Below, piece by piece: positions 10,606 through 19,639 of a DNA stretch of 64,000 nt. Origin of the DNA: Gnetum montanum (taxonomy: Eukaryota; Streptophyta; Gnetopsida; Gnetales; Gnetaceae). The stretch spans positions 155,204 to 219,203 of the forward strand of contig MNCI01004871.1 of the NCBI GenBank assembly GCA_015680685.1, given 5' to 3'. The notes under the pieces were generated by a model that had not been told where the DNA came from, searched no databases, and saw only the letters and a list, made by a program, of their open reading frames with translations. Position numbers and translations under genes: made by a program. Position 1 is the stretch's first letter. Each line of letters opens with the position of its first letter.

Positions 10606-11076
10606 AGTGCTAGTCTTCCAACCACCAAGAAGAAGAAGGTAAAGAAGAAGAAAAAGGATAGAAGAAGGGAAACTAGTTTGAGGAGACCTAATCCTTTTGA
10701 ATTTTCTTAATCTTCTTTTGTTGCAGGTCATGCAAGAAACACATGGGATTTGGTGCTCTCAAAATGGAAACTTGGTGAAGCCTTTGAGGGCAAAGACCAT
10801 ATCCAATCTTCTCTAAAGAATTTCTCCATTGTAATGCAAGCACAAAATTGTGCTAATGTGTGTATGTATGTGTGTCATGTAAACATTGTGTTGTGTGTTT
10901 ATGTGTTTGTGAAATAAGTTTGGACGGTAGAGACAAAATGTTGTGAGCTCTAACCATTCTATGTATGTTGTGCTTTGGTTTGTGTGTGGCTTGTGGCTTA
11001 TGTGAGGGGGCATAGCTATCCCAAGTGTAAAGGGATCTTGTGTGGGAATCAAGAGTCTTTTGAAGGATGAGGGTGC
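10606..11076 (+). other. 3' internal region of element G with polypurine tract
   Basis: Just after the acidic ORF there is a short lysine-rich coding-like stretch (KKKKVKKKKKDRRR, about 10630-10670), then a partly open region (RNTWDLVLSKWKLGEAFEG) preceded by a pyrimidine-rich 'cttttgttgcag' that resembles a splice acceptor. The rest is GT-rich. The polypurine tract tgaaggatgagggtgc (11061-11076) abuts the 3' LTR. Confidence 0.5.
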
Positions 11077-11785
11077 TGATGTGGACATCCAATAGGCCAA
11101 TGTAACATCTCTCCATTGATGGGGTCTTTTCTTGGAGTTTTGGCATGTTTGGGAGTGTTTTGGAACTATTTTGATGAATTTAGGATGTTCTGGGGGTGAT
11201 GGGGACTTGTTTGGAGGTGTTTGGAGGTTCCAAGCCTCTAAACAAGCATCTTTGTATTTTGGCCTTGTAGAGGAGACGTCCTATTTGTAAATTAGCCATC
11301 TCATCTGTGTTGCAGACGTCTCTACTGAGATGTCCCACATGATTTGAAGACGTTTACTTTGACATCTCTGCACTTGGGAAAGACGTCTTGGAGGGAAGAT
11401 GAAGAGGCCGAGTTGGGTGGGGAGGGGGGGGGGGGGGGGGGGGGTTGGTCGTCGTCGTCGTTGGTGGATGCCCTTTAATTTGAAAAGAGAGTTTAGAGAA
11501 AAAAAATAGTTTGAAGTAAGTCTAGAGAGAAAGAGAGAGTGCAAGGAGTTGAGATAAGAGTAGAAGGAGAGATAAAGGCTTGGCAAGGTGTCTTGATGAT
11601 CATCCTTGTGAGTGTGAGAGAGTTGGATTGAATCTTTTGTCTATCCTTGGGGATTATGCTTCCTTTCATACGTAAATTCTCCATTTGAACAAGAATAAAG
11701 CTTTCATTTTCTTTTCTTGTTCAAATTTGTTGTTTTGTGACTTTGAGAGAGCTTGGATTATGGAATCCATGGGAGCTCCTCATCA
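11077..11785 (+). repeat. 3' LTR of element G
   Basis: The 709-bp LTR starts TGATGTGGACATCC and ends CTCCTCATCA, followed by the AAGCT duplication. It retains intact AGACGTC palindromes but has lost the TATA box region, replaced by the G-run/GTC tract. Confidence 0.9.
11424..11460. repeat. Poly-G run and GTC repeat
   Basis: A run of 21 G (11424-11444) is followed by ttg and four GTC/CGT units. It sits where the 5' LTR has its TATA box. The exact G count may be a sequencing estimate. Confidence 0.85.
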
Positions 11786-11790
11786 AAGCT

Positions 11791-12447
11791 TCTTCTCCTT
11801 TCACTTCTAAAAATCCAGCAAAGGAAAAATAAAAGCTAATAACTTGAATATATTCCATTTTTTCAGAACATGCCATAAACAAAGCTTCCTTGTTGAGAAA
11901 AAATAAAAGATTTTGTCCAATTATAATAAATTAATGAATTATTGTAATTTGAAATGAAATGAATATACATTACAAGCTATTATTGAACCAATTAGTTTAC
12001 CACCATACCGAGCAAAGTCTACTCACTTCAAATCTTTGTCAATTTTATTTTCTTTTTATTTTTTCATTTTACTATTTTAGCAGTACGTTGAAGAAACCGA
12101 TGATGACTTTCCTAAAGCCATTAGGCATGCACCAAAAAGGCAAAAACTAAGAGAGATGTACAAGACAACAACCTTCCAAGTTGCATCTTTGCTGATTTTT
12201 TATTTTCATTGAATCAAGTTTCCATAGCAGTTAACACTTTTTCTTTCTATTTAATTTACATTAAAAAAACACCAAACTTTCTGTATTCGAGACATAAAAC
12301 ATTTTCAAGACAGAATATCATGTGCTCGGAAGCAGGGGATCCCGTGACTCAAGGAAGAAGAAGAAAGATGAGATTCCCAAGGAGAAACAGACCCTGGATG
12401 AGTATACATTATTTTTAGTTTTCCCGATTCAATTTCTCCCTGTGATG
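11791..12447. other. AT-rich intergenic sequence
   Basis: No recognisable gene or repeat. The short plus-strand open frame near 11959-12150 has low-complexity composition and no support. Confidence 0.5.
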
Positions 12448-12786
12448 CTAACTGAAGCAAATCATGGCTAGAACAGGAAAAGAAAATTTGATCAGACTCC
12501 CCTCATCTTTGCCCACATTCTGATCCTGCTCAGTGTTAAAGATTTCTGTCTCCAGGAATTCCATGAACTTGATCAGTTTCTCCTCCTCCACTACTGATTC
12601 TGCTTCTTCATCGTCACTTTCTAGCAGAGCAGCCATATCCTGGAGATCCCCAAGTACATTTTCCGAGTTTGTGTTGGGTTTTTTGAATTCTACATACTCA
12701 TTCAATTCCTGCACATCATCTTCTGATCTGGGTCTCTTGTTCACACATTTTCTATGATCTAGAAAAGATGGTACTGCAACTGCCAT
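12448..12786 (-). CDS. Hypothetical small acidic plant protein
   Basis: An uninterrupted frame starting ATG at 12786 encodes 112 residues beginning MAVAVPSFLDHRKC. It contains a basic KRPRSEDD patch that could be a nuclear signal, then YVEFKKP, an acidic block DDEEAESVVEEE and a helical segment EEKLIKFMEFLETEIF. The frame stays open 32 codons upstream of this ATG but only from a TTG, and a TATAAAT box lies about 75 bp upstream on the same strand, so the 12786 start fits a short 5' leader. It is outside all LTR elements, and its codon use is unlike decayed retroelement frames. I do not recognise the family. It may be a single-exon gene or one exon of a larger one; expression is unproven. Confidence 0.5.
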   Translation of the reverse strand: MAVAVPSFLDHRKCVNKRPRSEDDVQELNEYVEFKKPNTNSENVLGDLQDMAALLESDDEEAESVVEEEKLIKFMEFLETEIFNTEQDQNVGKDEGSLIKFSFPVLAMICFS

Positions 12787-12860
12787 TGTTTTTCTGTGGG
12801 TCTCTTGGCTATGATCCAAATCTGAACGATTTTGCTGACAATTTCTGCAGACTGTACTAG

Positions 12861-12867
12861 ATTTATA
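12861..12867 (-). promoter_or_regulatory. Putative TATA box of the hypothetical gene
   Basis: TATAAAT on the minus strand (within ctgtataaatctag) lies 75 bp upstream of the ATG at 12786, a normal plant spacing for a start site near 12835. Confidence 0.4.
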
Positions 12868-12899
12868 CAGCATCAACGGCAAGGGAACTCTGAGATTTG

Positions 12900-13899
12900 C
12901 TTGAGATTCAAAACTGAATTGGATTCACATTGCAAGCAGCAACAAAAAATGTTTCAGATTTTGGGAGACGATAATCATGTTACCCGCCAAACTGTAGCTT
13001 CTACGCATCTGATTCTGCCCTGATTGCATGTTTTTTCCTGCTGTTTTGTTGGAATTTTGTTAGGAATCTGCTGCATATGATACCAGAAAGGAACAGCCAA
13101 AACATATATTGGATTCTTATTCTATGCATTTGTTTGTTGCTTGCTGGCATTTTTCATGGACACATACTATCATTCAGAAATCTGGCCACGATTGTGACAG
13201 AAAATTCGCAAGTTGCCGCGTCTATCCAAACCCAGACAGACCCACCATGATCAAGTTGTGTTCACTGCATTTCTGCGTTAGAATTCATAAATTTAATCTT
13301 ACAAGCTTATTAAACCAATCTGGATGAACATGAAAGAACCTGGATTTGAGAGCAAGAAACTGACTGTATGAATGAAATTAAAAAACCGTTCATGATTGAT
13401 CTGTAACGCACAATGAAGCTTTCGTGACATGGATCAAGGAAGAAATAGGTGATTACTTAATTTTAAAACCTTCGCTTAATTAATGCTTGGTGCTACGCCA
13501 AGCACAGTAGCTAACTTCTGTAACATCTTTATTTAATTTATAGAAGTTGAGATACCCAACTCCCAAAATTCATGGCAATTTCAAATCTTTAAAATATAGA
13601 CAGGGTAAAATTATAATATCAACTTTTAATTAAAAAAAGTAAAATTTCTACTTTCTTTATCTTTTATTACTAACTCTAAGCACTTGCAAAATTTTGTAAG
13701 TTTTGAAACCTAAACATATAGAATGAAGTCCCTTTTCAAATGCACTATAAAATGCCATTTACGATTTGACCATCTAATAGAATGAGATTCCTCATAAAAA
13801 TAGAAAGGAAAATTGTGGAAAATTGTGAAGCAAATGGTGAAGTTTATCTTGAAAAATAAAATTATAAAAAGAATAAGATTTTTGAAAAAGGAAATGGAT
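12900..13899. other. Intergenic sequence upstream of the hypothetical gene
   Basis: No convincing coding region. The plus-strand frame 13109-13327 (72 codons) has no recognisable motif. AT content rises towards 13500. Confidence 0.4.
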
Positions 13900-14480
13900 G
13901 AGATTAATAACATTATTTCACTGTATAAAAGGCTATGGAAAAAGAAATAGGTGGGCTCTTAGAAAAATAAAACCTAAGAAAAGGAAAAAGGTAGAATTCT
14001 ATGAAAATATAAATTAAGAGAAAGGGGTGGAATCATTTAGAATTAGAAGTTAGCAAAAGCAAGGAAAAGAGAAAGAGATAGGATTTTATTATAATAAAAG
14101 CAAGGAAAGCAAAGTAGGATATTGAGAAATAGAATTTAGAGAAAGGTAAAAAGGTATGATATTATAAAAATATAAGAATATAATCTAAATAAAAAGAGGT
14201 GGGATCCAAAAGAAATAGAGGCAAAGGGGAAAAATGAGACTATTAAAATTGAAAAACAACCAAAAATAGCAAATTCCATTTTATTGGGACAAGGCTACAA
14301 TGATGATGATGAGAACCTAAAGAGAAAGAGATAGGATTCTAGAGAAATAGAAGGAAATAGAAAATAGGTGGGAATTTGAAAAATATAAAATAGTAGGGAA
14401 ACCAAAAAAGGTGAGGTTTTGAAGAAAGCTAGGTTAAAGAAAAAGGGAAAGCCCATGGCAGAAGAAAGTAAGGTCAAACA
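13900..14480. repeat. Purine-rich degenerate repeat region
   Basis: Repeated phrases such as 'agaaatagaaggaaatag', 'gagaaagagataggattct' and 'aaaggtgggat' recur in the same orientation every 30-60 bp, with a further patch at 15150-15270. Purines dominate the plus strand. It looks like an eroded minisatellite; no fixed period can be read by eye. Confidence 0.5.
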
Positions 14481-14764
14481 AGGTCATTTCCATACACCTT
14501 TTCAAAGAGCTGTATGTGAACATTATTGCTCATACAGCTTGCTTTCAACATACCCTGCAAAAAATTAATATGGTTAGATGCAAATATAGGAATGAATTTC
14601 CCTAATTACTACTTATTGGTTAGTTCCAATGATAGAGATAGTGATAGTAAGGTAAGCTCTATAGAGTAGGCTTTATGCCTTGCCAAACAAACCTAGAAAC
14701 AATTAACTTAATTCCTCTAACCAACATACTTAGTTAGTTTTCATGTGTTGGAACCCAAAAAAAT

Positions 14765-14905
14765 GACTATAAGTATACCCTAAGACATATAGCCAACATG
14801 ATACATTAGAAGAATTATAGAGGAATATAATGTTGTTTCAAGAATGACTTGAATTGGAAACCCTTCGCATGACAAGACAATAAGCTAACCACTTAAGCCA
14901 ACTAT
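14765..14905 (-). mobile_element. tRNA-derived SINE-like copy
   Basis: On the minus strand a box-A-like tggcttaagtggttagc (near 14900-14881) is followed about 30 bp later by a weak box-B-like caattcaagtcattc (near 14856-14843) and ends in 'ggctatatgtcttagg'. The second copy at 14955-15112 shares both ends in the opposite orientation. Pol III boxes suggest a tRNA-derived SINE. Confidence 0.45.
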
Positions 14906-14954
14906 GGCAAAAAAGAAAAAAGAAAAATAAGGAAAATAAGATTTGTAGGCAATG

Positions 14955-15112
14955 ATCGAACACCTCAAGTGGTTAGCTCATTGTCTAACATGGATTTGTA
15001 CATAAGAGATTATCACTTCGTGTTGCACTTGAGGCATCTTTATGTTTTTTTAAGTTCTACGAAAGTATCATGTTAGCTATATATCTTAGAGGTTTTGTGT
15101 CAAGCCATATTT
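14955..15112 (+). mobile_element. Second SINE-like copy, inverted relative to the first
   Basis: It begins near 'cctcaagtggttagctcattgtct' and ends 'catgttagctatatatcttagagg', matching the neighbour copy at both ends while the middle is diverged. The pair leaves about 50 bp between and would form a hairpin. An inverted-repeat (foldback) element is the alternative reading. Confidence 0.45.
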
Positions 15113-16240
15113 CTAATTACCATCTTACTTTTAAAAAAATAGGAGTCAAACAAAAAGAAGTTGGGTTTTATAGAAATAGAAGCAGGGAAAGGAAAAGAGA
15201 TGGAATTATAGGAAAATAGGAAGAGGCAAAAGAGAAGTGGGTCATGAGGAAGAGGAAAAGGTGAGGAGTTCTTGTCAAAAATTATAACTTTATGACATAT
15301 ACGTAGTGGAAGGTTGATGATAATGCTTAGTATTCCAAGTTTATATTGGTATACTTCATTAATAAGAAGATAAATAGCATTGTTTTGGTAGAGAGCTCAA
15401 CTATTGTTTTTTTCTTCTTTTTTTTCCTTTTTGTGCCCCAAGGTAAATAATCTATTTAATCATAGCATCTAGGGAGAGTTACCCAGGTTATAATAAATAG
15501 TATAGGTTATACTTGAAGGCATACATAGAAATTGATGAACATTAGAGCGATTTGTTAAAAGCAAATGTCATGGAAAAACAAATGACCAAAGCTAAATTTC
15601 CAACATGGAAGCCCCACTCATTGTCCTGGAGTCCTTGTCCATGACTAGGCATGCTTGTCATTAAAACTTATACATAATGCCACAACAATGTTTTTTTACA
15701 ATTATCTCACTTAGATCCACATTTTATGGATCTATTTTATCATTTGTTTAATTTGGACTTTGACCAATAAACTCTTCTAATATCTTTCTCCTTTGTTTAT
15801 TTAACTAATGAATAACTTTGGATTATTTAACAACCAACATTAAAATCTTGGCATTACCCAAAATTAATCCCAATAATAACAATAAGGAGGAGCTTCCTAA
15901 TCCCAATAAATAATATAAATTGGTCATAATAAGAAATAGGAGGTGAAGGAAAATTGTTCAATCATAGGAAGGTTTGATTTTTCATAAGCAGATATGATTT
16001 TCTTAGCCAAAGTATAGATTTTTATATAGTAAATATATAAGTAATCTAATTTAAGCAAGATTACACTTGCAGGTTATGTAGACAATGTATGGTCCAAGGG
16101 TCATCCCTTAAAGGCTCAATGCTCATTCTATTAAAGTAATAAATGATTGAAAGCCTAATCGTTTTTTAGTAACTACACCTAGGCTTGAATCCATATCTTT
16201 CAACTTGAAAATCAAGTATTGATGAGCAGTTGGTACCCCC
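15113..16240. other. AT-rich intergenic sequence
   Basis: No gene recognised. It contains a small purine-rich patch (15150-15270) like that at 13900-14480, and ends in 'ggtaccccc' at the edge of the LTR at 16241. Confidence 0.5.
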
Positions 16241-17071
16241 TGATGAGTGGCAAGGTACCCCTACACTCAACCATATGAATACGACCGTTACACGCGCGAT
16301 CCGGTCAAACTCCGCAGACTAAGTGCCTACACGCCTTATGGAACACTTAAGGTTAACCGTTCGTTGTCTTCCTAGACTTACTTGTATTTGTCATGGTTGT
16401 ATGGTTAAGTAAGTCTGAGGTATGTGATTTTTATATCTTTTCTGTTTTATCTCCTATGCTGACAAGGTGAAGGGTGAAGAGACTAATTAACTAACTTTAG
16501 CTAACTAACTAAGCCTTAATTAACCTAGCATTAGCATTTGTTCTCACTTACCATTCACACCCTGAACAATGCAACCTTGGTTACCAAACGCTACTCGTTA
16601 CTGGGATCACCAAGCGTAACGCACGTGCTCAAAGCGGTCGTACTGAATGCACTTAACTAGGAGAGAAGGGTTGAGAGAGAATTAATTAACTAATAAATCA
16701 TTTAAATGGTAAAAAATAAATAACAGTAAATAAAATCCTATTTATCCTATTCCATGCACTGCAAGGTTTATCCAAGAAGTTCGTCTTTATTTTTGTACAC
16801 AAACTTGTGTGCAGGTACAATATTTGCTCGAATAAAGATCTGTTCACTTTGGAGCTCCTACTGCGGGCACATGGAAATTATTTTATCTTTGGAGAGGTAA
16901 AACTGCCAGAGTTTTACTACGGTCTAGGCCTAAACTTAGAAACAAGGGAGAGCCATTTCTTATTTATAGACTTGGTAGCACACCATGATATTGTGTACAC
17001 GATATCGCAGGGGAAGACGTGATATCACAGGGGATGCGATATAGTGGCCCATGCAATATCGCGTCCCATCA
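16241..17071 (-). repeat. 3' LTR of element H
   Basis: The 831-bp LTR reads TGATGGGACG...CACTCATCA on the minus strand. TATA box (TATTTATA on plus) is at 16971-16978, with five GATATCG-type palindromes at 16983-17066. It belongs to the same LTR type as element A. Confidence 0.9.
16971..17066 (-). promoter_or_regulatory. U3 palindrome array and TATA box, 3' LTR of H
   Basis: Five copies of GATATCG-like palindromes (some decayed to GATATTG or GATATAG) stand directly upstream of the TATA box at 16971-16978, read on the minus strand. Confidence 0.6.
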
Positions 17072-17577
17072 TACCCCCATGACTGAATAAAAACTCATCC
17101 TCGAGTTCCTTACAAAACATTGGGAAGGTATGGGATTATTGACTCAAATGGAACTAATGGTGAATGGGATGACATGTGAACGGATCATCATTACAGAACA
17201 AGACAAAACTGGTGTTCACGACAACAAGAGTGAACAACTTATACATTTGACATCAGGCCTTATTTGGCAGCTGAGAGAGAAGAGAGAAAAGAGAAGAAGT
17301 CTGCTGCTGCCAACGCCAAGATTGTGCCTTTCGTTGTCTATCCATAAGCGCGCCATTGATCTTGCTCCTTGCATAGCTGCTTTCAGCACTGCTCCATTCC
17401 AAGTATTCTCTCCAGATCCAATCTGTTGTTGCATGATTGTCATTTGCACACACAACATAGTCTTTATATTAGAAAAGGTAAATGAATTTCAATGCAGTTG
17501 ATACCTTGCTTTGGTGAAAGGTCCATTGGCTGAGTTGTGGTATGGTTGATGCAGATCTAGAGATATACTAATGGTGA

Positions 17578-17656
17578 CTACCGAAGGTGTAGGGGTTAGG
17601 AGAAAATCAAAAAAATTGGGTCCAGATCCCCATGACTAAGAGTGAACCTTCGGTAG
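17578..17656 (-). other. Conserved 3'-UTR hairpin
   Basis: CTACCGAAGGT (17578-17588) pairs with ACCTTCGGTAG (17646-17656), giving an 11-bp perfect stem around a loop of about 57 nt. The loop contains a decayed copy of the polypurine tract. Equivalent hairpins occur at 33537-33617, 44197-44300 and 31826-31950. Confidence 0.55.
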
Positions 17657-18276
17657 CAATAAAATGGAGAAAGAAAAAGAATAAGAAATATGGAGAAAAA
17701 GAGACAACTATAACGTCAGTGAAATGGATGTCAAGATGAAAATGAACAAAAAAAAGTTAATTGCAAAAATGTTAAGGGAAAGAATTTAACTGATGCACCA
17801 AATAGGAATGTTAGTGGGTCCTCCCCAAAGTAGGCTCATGCCCATAATGCCCTGACAAACCCACATTCCAAAGAGTCCATAGGCTCTGGGAATGTCATGT
17901 GGAACAAGAGTTAAAGTCCTAACCACAAGAATTTACCAAAAAGAAAACAATGCATCCATCAAGATATACACTAATGATACAACCGACAATGAGGTGAACA
18001 ATGGAGGAAGAATGATGGAAAGAGGAGAATGGAATGGAATCTCAAGAACAAGGTGGTGTATAGCCCCTTGTGGATTTCATGATTAATGTGACTTAGTAGA
18101 TCCCATTCCAAGTCTGGCCTCAACAAACCACATCCAGTGACTTCGCATTAATGCATTCGGCCAATCCATCCTCTTGAAGCAACAAGAATGCCTTCACCCA
18201 AGAGCCACCACCATTCCGACGAAACAAGGAGGAGAGAATGGGAAGTGAGAAGGCCCTTAGTTAGAGGGAACATTTT

Positions 18277-18413
18277 NNNNNNNNNNNNNNNNNNNNNNNN
18301 NNNNNNNNNNNNNNNNNNNNNNNNNNNNNNNNNNNNNNNNNNNNNNNNNNNNNNNNNNNNNNNNNNNNNNNNNNNNNNNNNNNNNNNNNNNNNNNNNNNN
18401 NNNNNNNNNNNNN
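18277..18413. other. Assembly gap
   Basis: 137 N. The matching segment in element B (between 44916 and 45246) is about 329 bp, so the gap is either undersized or H carries a deletion here. Confidence 1.
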
Positions 18414-18615
18414 CTGTACATTTCCAAGCCGAGAGAGACCATAGAAATTTATGGATGTATGGATGAAGTGGACTCATTACCTATCATATCAAAAGAACCA
18501 TACCTTAGTATCAACATCATAACTTAAAGGTAAAACCCAAACATTAGTAATCAATATAAAAATAGTTCATACCATCATGAAGAACACTTATTAAATGACA
18601 AACTTACAAGATGGA

Positions 18616-18778
18616 TAACACACACACATACACACACACACACACAAAATGAAAAAGTATAACGATGTTGTAAAAAAAACAAGAAAAGTTAAAGAAATTT
18701 GTAAAACAAAAATGTGCAAAAAAAAATGTGTAAAACAAAAATGTGTAAAACAACAATGTGTAAAACAAAAACTAAAAA
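18616..18778. repeat. CA microsatellite and 'tgtaaaacaaaaa' minisatellite
   Basis: A cacaca run (18620-18646) is followed by four or so copies of a 15-bp unit 'aatgtgtaaaacaaa'. The same microsatellite sits at the matching place in A (30670-30680) and B (45450-45465), so it is a fixed part of the 3' UTR. Confidence 0.75.
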
Positions 18779-18990
18779 GAATTGAGGGTCCCAAATGATC
18801 AGCATAGATGGCCATCTCCTCCATGACTGAATGGAAAGGGAGAGATCCGAAATAATGAGCGCCTATTTGAATTTCTTAAAAGTGTCCAACTTCTCCCGAT
18901 TGATGTTTTCAGGTTAAGGGGTGGAAGTTGGCGACACTCATATTCCAATGTATTTATGGTTTCGTTATGGGCATGAGTTGTTTCCCTAGT

Positions 18991-19639
18991 TCATTCCATG
19001 CATGTTGTTGGGTTGCTCTTTCGATTAGCTGTCAACCACGGGGTGTACACTTGTTGTGTGGTTGCTACATACAGGCACTTTTGAATGTTATCCTCTAGTG
19101 CACACTGGTTACATGCAGAAAATGCTGAGCATTCCCCCATGTCATTACCCTCTAAGTCATTGTATGTGATGCATGGAACTTTCTTATTCTCAATCTTTCC
19201 ATAAATATTTACCTTAGATATTTCCAAAGAAAGATCGTGAATTTCTAGGCATGTGTCTATTGTGCTTACCCATGCCCTTCCTATTATAATTGGGAAGTCC
19301 CCTTTGTTGCTGTTGACTTCTATCACTAGGAAATTAGCTGGGTATGACCAACCACACACAATGGTAATGATGTCCTCCACCGATCCCAAGGAAATGGTGA
19401 TGGACTAGTAAGCTAGCTCTAGTTGAATATTTCTCTTCTTGAGTGGAGGTAGGTTCTAGGCTTGATACATTTCTTGTGATATTAAGTTGACTCCAGAACC
19501 TGAGTTAAGAAGAGCCTTATGTGGTTCATTCTCGGTGACTTTGAGGTAGATTAAGGGACTTCTAGGGTTAGATAGTTTCCTCGGAAGGTGGCCTACCTTG
19601 ATCCAGTCAGTTACGGTATGTGTTAACATAATCGTATGC
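18991..19639 (-). pseudogene. Retropepsin-type protease of element H
   Basis: Aspartic protease domain at the end of the gag-pro frame. LTHTVTDWIKVGHLP marks its start; the catalytic motif reads LLNSGSGVN where a DSG is expected, an Asp-to-Asn change. It is followed by CGWSYPANF and GDFPIIIGRAW, the retropepsin C-terminal signature region. A frame break lies between 19389 and 19456. It would cut the Gag-Pro polyprotein in the particle; this copy is inactive. Confidence 0.8.

Larger units (their letters stand above)
7112..11785 (+). mobile_element. Element G: complete non-autonomous gag-only gypsy retrotransposon
   Basis: Two related LTRs (7112-7865 and 11077-11785) bracket a 3.2-kb interior, and a perfect 5-bp target duplication AAGCT flanks the whole (7107-7111 and 11786-11790). 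Next to the 5' LTR is a tRNA-iMet primer site. The interior encodes a Ty3-type Gag with a damaged zinc knuckle followed by a long acidic reading region; protease, RT, RNase H and integrase are absent. Gag homology and structure point to gypsy. Such gag-only elements depend on a partner for reverse transcription. It differs in LTR and primer site from all other gypsy copies here. Confidence 0.9.
17072..18885 (-). other. 3' UTR of element H with polypurine tract
   Basis: The polypurine tract CAGTCATGGGGGTA (17072-17085 on the minus strand) precedes the LTR. Further upstream lie the conserved intron-like block (splice acceptor here decayed from AG to AA), a conserved hairpin, the 'cctccccaaag' block, an assembly gap, a CA microsatellite and the GGAGATGGCC block that closes the integrase frame in complete elements. 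Small frames such as 17216-17458 lie in the captured-looking segment after the intron-like block and are not intact in any copy. Confidence 0.7.

Noticed and set aside
10813-11146. Overlapping minus-strand frames rich in His and Thr near the 3' end of G
   Set aside because: They lie over a GT-rich 3' region and the LTR edge, without motif or start context.
12832-13023. Plus-strand frame overlapping the hypothetical gene start
   Set aside because: It overlaps the presumed promoter of the minus-strand gene and shows no motif.
16231-16240. 'ggtaccccc' as target duplication or polypurine tract for H
   Set aside because: The other side of the array is truncated, so no matching duplicate exists to test it, and a polypurine tract would not be expected outside this LTR.
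18148-18477. Open frames crossing the N gap
   Set aside because: They are open only because the gap codes as unknown residues; the flanks are retroelement 3' UTR.
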